From positions 1 through 64,000 of the forward strand of contig CAZVMN010000002.1 in assembly GCA_964629015.1 (NCBI GenBank): a stretch of 64,000 nt of DNA. The letters are read 5' to 3'. Under the pieces are notes generated by a model, which was not told where the DNA came from, ran no database searches, and worked only from the letters and a program-made list of their open reading frames with translations. Origin of the DNA: Oceanococcus sp964629015. GTDB taxonomy: Bacteria > Pseudomonadota > Gammaproteobacteria > Nevskiales > Oceanococcaceae. Positions 60,654 to 64,000 of this stretch are shown here, one piece after another (the first letter of the stretch is position 1; every line of letters starts with the position of its first letter). The position numbers were made by a program, and so were the translations under genes.

Positions 60654-60996
60654 AACCGATCTTCCGGAAATTCCGGAGAAGCGTTACTTCGCCATTGGTG
60701 AAGTCAGCGAGTTGTGCTTGGTCAAGCCGCACGTGCTGCGCTATTGGGAACAAGAATTCCCACAGCTCAAACCAGTTAAACGGCGCGGCAATCGCCGCTA
60801 TTACCAGTACCAGGATGTGGAAATCGTTCGAGTGATCCGCAGTCTGTTGTACGAACAGGGTTTCACCATTGATGGCGCTCGCAAGCAGCTCAAACACAAC
60901 GGCAAGTCCGGCGTGATTGCCGCGGGCGAACCCACTTCAGAATTGAGCTCAATTCGTTCTGAACTGGAAGCCATTTTGGCTTTAACCAAGGTATAA
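60625..60996 (+). CDS. MerR-like HTH regulator linked to ihfA
   Basis: A 123-residue protein starting at ATG 60625 (GGAAGGCGGAG upstream). The winged-helix MerR DNA-binding part is clear: RYFAIGEVSELCLVKPHVLRYWEQEFPQLKPVKRRGNRRYY and DVEIVRVIRSLLYEQGFTIDGARKQL. There is no metal or drug-binding domain after it. This gene sits between ihfA and tRNA-Pro in many pseudomonads and relatives; its regulon is unknown. Confidence 0.9.
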   Translation: MHSAQAAITETDLPEIPEKRYFAIGEVSELCLVKPHVLRYWEQEFPQLKPVKRRGNRRYYQYQDVEIVRVIRSLLYEQGFTIDGARKQLKHNGKSGVIAAGEPTSELSSIRSELEAILALTKV

Positions 60997-60997
60997 T
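60992..60997 (+). promoter_or_regulatory. -10 box of the tRNA-Pro promoter
   Basis: TATAAT overlapping the stop codon of the MerR-like gene, 35 bases before the mature tRNA. The -35 region is not convincing. A small hairpin (CCGCA/TGCGG, about 61004-61018) lies in the precursor leader. Confidence 0.5.
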
Positions 60998-61032
60998 ATG
61001 GACCCGCAATAAATGCGGTGGACATCAAATCT

Positions 61033-61109
61033 CGGGGTGTAGCGCAGTCTGGTAGCGTACCTGCATGGGGTGCAGGTGGTCGCAGGTTCAAATCCTGCCT
61101 CCCCGACCA
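61033..61109 (+). tRNA. tRNA-Pro (anticodon GGG)
   Basis: A 77-base cloverleaf with encoded CCA: D stem GCGC/GCGT, anticodon stem CCTGC/GCAGG with loop ATGGGGT (anticodon GGG), variable loop TGGTC, T arm GCAGG-TTCAAAT-CCTGC. The acceptor stem pairs CGGGGTG with CTCCCCG and has a U-U mismatch at pair 6-67. Discriminator A and the first pair C1-G72 are the proline identity elements in bacteria. Confidence 0.96.
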
Positions 61110-61119
61110 AACGTCAACG

Positions 61120-61146
61120 AAAAGCGGCCTTAGGCCGCTTTTTTGT
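61120..61146 (+). terminator. Intrinsic terminator after tRNA-Pro
   Basis: AAAGCGGCC (61121-61129) and GGCCGCTTT (61133-61141) with a TTA loop and a T-run ending near 61144, eleven bases after the tRNA. Confidence 0.92.
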
Positions 61147-61212
61147 TGCCTGGGTATTTCCCGGGCTCATGACTGATATTGACATTTCACTCCATTGCGA
61201 CAGCATGGTGAT

Positions 61213-62217
61213 ATGAAAGACATCACCATTGCCGTGCCTTTTGTGCGTAGCGCTACCGAAGGCGCTCGACGCGCTGGCTTTGATGTCAATCGCATACTCA
61301 AATCCTCGGGCATATCCCCTCACCTACTTGAGCGCCCACGCGCCCGGGTGGCTTTGGATGACTTCGTCAACCTGATCCAACAGTTGATGCGGGTGATGGA
61401 TGATGAGTGCTTGGGCCTGATGTCGCGGCCGCAGCGCCTAGGCACATTTGAGTTGATCACCCGCTCCACTCTGCACGAGCCGGATTTGCTGTCAGCCATG
61501 CGCTGCTTCGCACGCTCTGCCAACTTGCTGGCCAGCGATTTGTTCCATTTCATCGAAAGCGATGATGTGCACGTGATTTTCGGCTTACGCCGTCAGCAGC
61601 GACCGCAGACCACGGCGCCGTATCTGATTGAAAGCTCGATCATGACCGCGCATCGTTATTTCTGCTGGTTAGGCCGGACACGAATCCCTTTGCAGCGCGT
61701 TGACCTGGATTATTCGGCGCCGGAATGGGCGGATGAATATCGCCATCTGTTTTTCGGTGCGCCGGTGCGCTTCGATAGCCGCGAGATCGCGTTGGTCATG
61801 CGCCGTGAAAGTCTTGATGTTCCGGTGCGACAGGATTTGAACAGCCTTAGTGCCTACATCCAACGCGCGCCACGTGACCTTTTCACGCCGATACATAACA
61901 CCAGCATCAGTCATGCCGCACGGCGCGTCGTTTTGAAAAGTTTTGAACATGGTCGCGGCATGCCGCGCTCGCAGGATGTTGCAGACGCGCTTGAACTGAG
62001 TCCGCAAACGTTTTGGCGTCGGCTCAATCAGGAAGGCGCGGACTTCACCCAGGTCAAAACCCGCGCACGACGCGATGTGGCCATCAGCTTGCTCAGCGAG
62101 TCAGACTACAGCGTTGAGCAGATTGCAGAGACCGTCGGCTACTCCGAATCCAGCGCCTTCATCCGCGCGTTCAAGGACTGGACCGGTGTAACGCCTTTAA
62201 GTTATCGCAAGCTCTAG
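61213..62217 (+). CDS. AraC family transcriptional regulator
   Basis: A 334-residue regulator. The N-terminal about 200 residues match the arabinose-binding-like domain (PF12625 type: FVRSATEGARRAGFDVNRIL, DDECLGLMSRPQRLGTFELI), often responsive to fatty acids or amino acids (OruR-like). The C-terminal double HTH includes ALELSPQTFWRRLNQEG, then RDVAISLLSESDYSVEQIAETVGYSESSAFIRAFKDWTGVTPLSYRK. ATG 61213 is preferred over TTG 61195. Its end overlaps the DUF3570 gene (convergent) by four bases. Confidence 0.92.
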   Translation: MKDITIAVPFVRSATEGARRAGFDVNRILKSSGISPHLLERPRARVALDDFVNLIQQLMRVMDDECLGLMSRPQRLGTFELITRSTLHEPDLLSAMRCFARSANLLASDLFHFIESDDVHVIFGLRRQQRPQTTAPYLIESSIMTAHRYFCWLGRTRIPLQRVDLDYSAPEWADEYRHLFFGAPVRFDSREIALVMRRESLDVPVRQDLNSLSAYIQRAPRDLFTPIHNTSISHAARRVVLKSFEHGRGMPRSQDVADALELSPQTFWRRLNQEGADFTQVKTRARRDVAISLLSESDYSVEQIAETVGYSESSAFIRAFKDWTGVTPLSYRKL

Positions 62218-63464
62218 CGCGCGACGGGGACCAGCTCGACATCCGATTCCCCCGGTGTCGCGAGTTGGGTGGCGCCGAAGTTGTACCGGAACGCCAAGCT
62301 GACCACGCTAAAATCCACCAATCCAGGATTGGCGAGCCTCACGCTGCGCAACGCATAGTCGTCATCGCTGTCATAGGTTTCGATGGCGAAACTGGCACTC
62401 CAACGAGGCGCGATGTAATCCACGCTGCCGCGCCAGCTCAATGCGCCGTAGGGGCTGAGACGATAGTCGCTGCTGAGCAAGCCATCCTGTGGCGCGCTGT
62501 CGAAGAACGGGCCATAGAACTCAGCCTGACTTTGACGATACCAGCGCGCGGACAAGCCCAAACGCACACGCTCCGTCATGCGATGCCAAGCGCCCAACTC
62601 CAGCGTATCGGAACGGATATCCCAATCATCACGGAAATACCGCCAATCCGCTCTCAGTACCGTGCGCAGCCCGCGCAGATAATGGCGGATACGCGCGGTA
62701 AGTGCGCCCTGATGCCTTTGGGATGGTCGGTTGTCAGCGCGCGTCTGACCATTCACAAACACCAGCTTGTAGGGATCTGACAGAAAACCATCGTCATAGC
62801 TGTAAGCCAGGCTGAGCTGAGCAATGGTCTGTGGCGTCAGAATCTGACTGATGCCCGCAAATGCGGACCAGGTTTGCTTGTCCGCCCGGACAATGCGGTT
62901 TGGATAGGTGGCGCTACCGCCGTCGGTCGGTTCGATGGTGTCGTCGGAATAGGCAATACCGGCTGACCACGTGCGGCGGCGCTGATCGGTATCCAGCTCG
63001 ATGCGCAAACCGCCGGACACCGACTGATAGTCGTCCTCGTCAGAGATGCCCAACTGACCGCCCCAGCGCAATTGACTCTGGTCGTCACGCTCAGCGCTGA
63101 GCGACAGCGCATACCGCTCCTCATTGATGCTCGCGCCAGACATGACCTGCACCGGCGCACCACCTTGCGCTCCGGGCATGACAAACCAAGGGCTGGCGCC
63201 GGACATGGTTTCGATCATCAGACCGACGTCCAACGTCCACTGGCCGCTCAGACGCTGAGCGTAGTCCAACTGGTGGGTGAGAATTTCATAGCGCTCGCTG
63301 GACACACCACCTGCCGCCTTGGCGGATGGCAGATTGCCTTCGCTGTAGTGACTGAAGCGATACCCAATGACCGGCTGTTCAGCGGGCGTTTGCGCGTAGG
63401 CCGGTAGCGCCGCCAGCGCGCCGGTCAACGCGGCCAGGGACGGTTTGCTGTATGGCTGACTCAT
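62214..63464 (-). CDS. DUF3570 family protein, probable outer-membrane beta-barrel
   Basis: A 416-residue exported protein: signal peptide ending PAYA (about residue 24), then alternating short strands with aromatic ends (YRFSHYSEGNLPS, SAGIAYSDD, SLAYSYDDGF, HYLRGLRTVLRADWRYFRDDWDIRSDTLEL) and a barrel-like C-terminus (VVSLAFRYNFG). DUF3570 has no known function. ATG 63464 shares one base with the DUF4266 stop (TGATG); the frame to 63479 is not used. The DUF4266-DUF3570 pair is conserved in many gammaproteobacteria, often with ApbE and thioredoxin-like genes. Confidence 0.87.
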   Translation of the reverse strand: MSQPYSKPSLAALTGALAALPAYAQTPAEQPVIGYRFSHYSEGNLPSAKAAGGVSSERYEILTHQLDYAQRLSGQWTLDVGLMIETMSGASPWFVMPGAQGGAPVQVMSGASINEERYALSLSAERDDQSQLRWGGQLGISDEDDYQSVSGGLRIELDTDQRRRTWSAGIAYSDDTIEPTDGGSATYPNRIVRADKQTWSAFAGISQILTPQTIAQLSLAYSYDDGFLSDPYKLVFVNGQTRADNRPSQRHQGALTARIRHYLRGLRTVLRADWRYFRDDWDIRSDTLELGAWHRMTERVRLGLSARWYRQSQAEFYGPFFDSAPQDGLLSSDYRLSPYGALSWRGSVDYIAPRWSASFAIETYDSDDDYALRSVRLANPGLVDFSVVSLAFRYNFGATQLATPGESDVELVPVAR

Positions 63465-63697
63465 CAGTTGCACCCGCACCCGCCGCCACCCAGTGTCGGC
63501 CCCATGGACGCTGCTTCTTTGCTGACATAGGTGTGGTCACGGATTTCTGCCTCTTTGACCAAACCGGCCTCCCACTGCATGTCTGACCGAGCCAAGTCGC
63601 CACGCTCCCACGCTTTGACCGGCTGCATGGAGCATCCGCTCACCAACATCAGCGCGGACAGCGCTGCACACACTGCCAAAGTCCTGTTCCCTGCCAT
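63464..63697 (-). CDS. DUF4266 lipoprotein with Gly/Cys C-terminus
   Basis: A 77-residue lipoprotein. ATG 63697 has AGGGGGA upstream; the longer frame to 63775 overlaps the next gene. The lipobox is LVSGC (Cys about residue 22), followed by the family segment VKAWERGDLARSDMQW and an end reading GGGGCGCN. The paired C-terminal cysteines on a glycine run are striking for a periplasmic lipoprotein and may bind metal or a cofactor; function unknown. Coupled to the DUF3570 gene. Confidence 0.85.
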   Translation of the reverse strand: MAGNRTLAVCAALSALMLVSGCSMQPVKAWERGDLARSDMQWEAGLVKEAEIRDHTYVSKEAASMGPTLGGGGCGCN

Positions 63698-63735
63698 CTT
63701 GCGATTCCCCCTATCCGTCCCTGTGCACGCTCGCG

Positions 63736-64000
63736 CTAGTCTTCCCAAATAGCGCGTTTTCGACTGCCTGCCCATTGCGCAATTTGCCCTTGGTATTTGT
63801 CTTCAATCACGTTGCGCTTGATTTTCATTGTGGGCGTCAAAAGGCCATTCTCGATCGTCCATGGTTCTTTGACGAAGACCAGGTATCCCATCTGCTCATG
63901 CGGGTCCAGCGTTTGGTTGACGCTATCCATGTGCGCGAGCAGATCCTCTTCGACTTGCTGACGGGTCAGCTCGCCGCTTGTCAGCTCATGGCGGGCATCT
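63736..64000 (-). CDS. AMP-forming long-chain acyl-CoA synthetase, C-terminal part (cut by window edge)
   Basis: The last 87 residues of a longer gene that runs off the right edge. The segment YLVFVKEPWTIENGLLTPTMKIKRNVIEDKY is the C-terminal lid of ANL-superfamily acyl-CoA ligases of the long FAA1/AMP-dependent type, with the catalytic lysine in the MKIKR context. It would activate fatty acids with CoA. It lies 38 bases upstream of the DUF4266 gene on the same strand. Confidence 0.85.
   Translation of the reverse strand, partial: DARHELTSGELTRQQVEEDLLAHMDSVNQTLDPHEQMGYLVFVKEPWTIENGLLTPTMKIKRNVIEDKYQGQIAQWAGSRKRAIWED

Noticed and set aside
1..64000. CRISPR arrays, transposases, integrases, phage genes, toxin-antitoxin pairs
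   Set aside because: I looked for spaced direct repeats and for recognisable protein motifs of these classes on both strands and found none.

Overview
The window is about 64 kb of ordinary, densely coded gammaproteobacterial chromosome. Most genes read as single-copy housekeeping genes in arrangements known from this class: carA-carB-greA-rlmE-ftsH, thrS-infC-rpmI-rplT-pheS-pheT-ihfA followed by a MerR-like gene and tRNA-Pro, and mfd/csiV/mtnP/nagZ. A monomeric NADP isocitrate dehydrogenase, the very large (about 1600 residue) NAD glutamate dehydrogenase, a methylthioinosine-type phosphorylase and type IV minor pilins fit an environmental aerobic gammaproteobacterium, perhaps of the Nevskiales/Xanthomonadales/Pseudomonadales side; I cannot name the genus. 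I saw no insertion sequence, prophage, CRISPR array or rRNA operon. One tRNA was found.

Layout. 0-8.2 kb: ppsA, an orphan prepilin with a membrane protein carrying a degenerate GGDEF domain, a DUF423 protein with a single-domain response regulator, a DMT transporter and icd. 8.2-16.2 kb (minus strand): carAB-greA-rlmE-ftsH-hslR, with an intrinsic-terminator-like hairpin in the carA leader. 16.3-22 kb: dusB and an RND efflux pair. 22-24 kb: an H-NS-family gene, orn and phhB. 24-28.3 kb: a DAHP synthase and mfd, translationally coupled to phhB. 28.4-36.4 kb: a DUF4124 protein, a 1025-residue PAS-GGDEF-EAL protein with both catalytic motifs degenerate, and a minor pilin operon (fimT/U, pilV, pilW, a strongly enlarged pilX, pilE). 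36.4-48.1 kb: csiV, then a long minus-strand run gdhB-cysM-rlmD-YkuD-nagZ-mscS-hpt-mtnP whose genes mostly touch or overlap. 48.2-53.5 kb: maiA, a ROK kinase, DUF1329, lipA and a saccharopine-dehydrogenase-like enzyme. 53.6-61.1 kb: the translation operon thrS to ihfA, a MerR-like gene and tRNA-Pro. 61.2-64 kb: an AraC regulator, a DUF4266/DUF3570 pair and the 3' end of an acyl-CoA synthetase.

How the genes work together. The hpt/mtnP pair makes a short purine salvage route (methylthioinosine to hypoxanthine to IMP). nagZ next to a YkuD enzyme without a signal peptide suggests cytoplasmic peptidoglycan recycling. The degenerate c-di-GMP protein beside the minor pilins suggests signal-controlled pilus function, in the manner of FimX.

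The most interesting items are: (1) a candidate thrS autoregulatory operator whose 7-base loop copies a tRNA-Thr anticodon loop (U33, CGU); (2) a PilX minor pilin with a roughly 355-residue C-terminal extension containing RTX-like Gly/Asp motifs, in an operon with no pilY1; (3) a PilE lacking the conserved Glu5 and ending in a canonical EF-hand-type loop; (4) a start-proximal terminator hairpin in the carA leader; (5) lipA, dusB and csiV with a -10 box exactly 6 bases before the ATG and no Shine-Dalgarno sequence, as in leaderless mRNAs.
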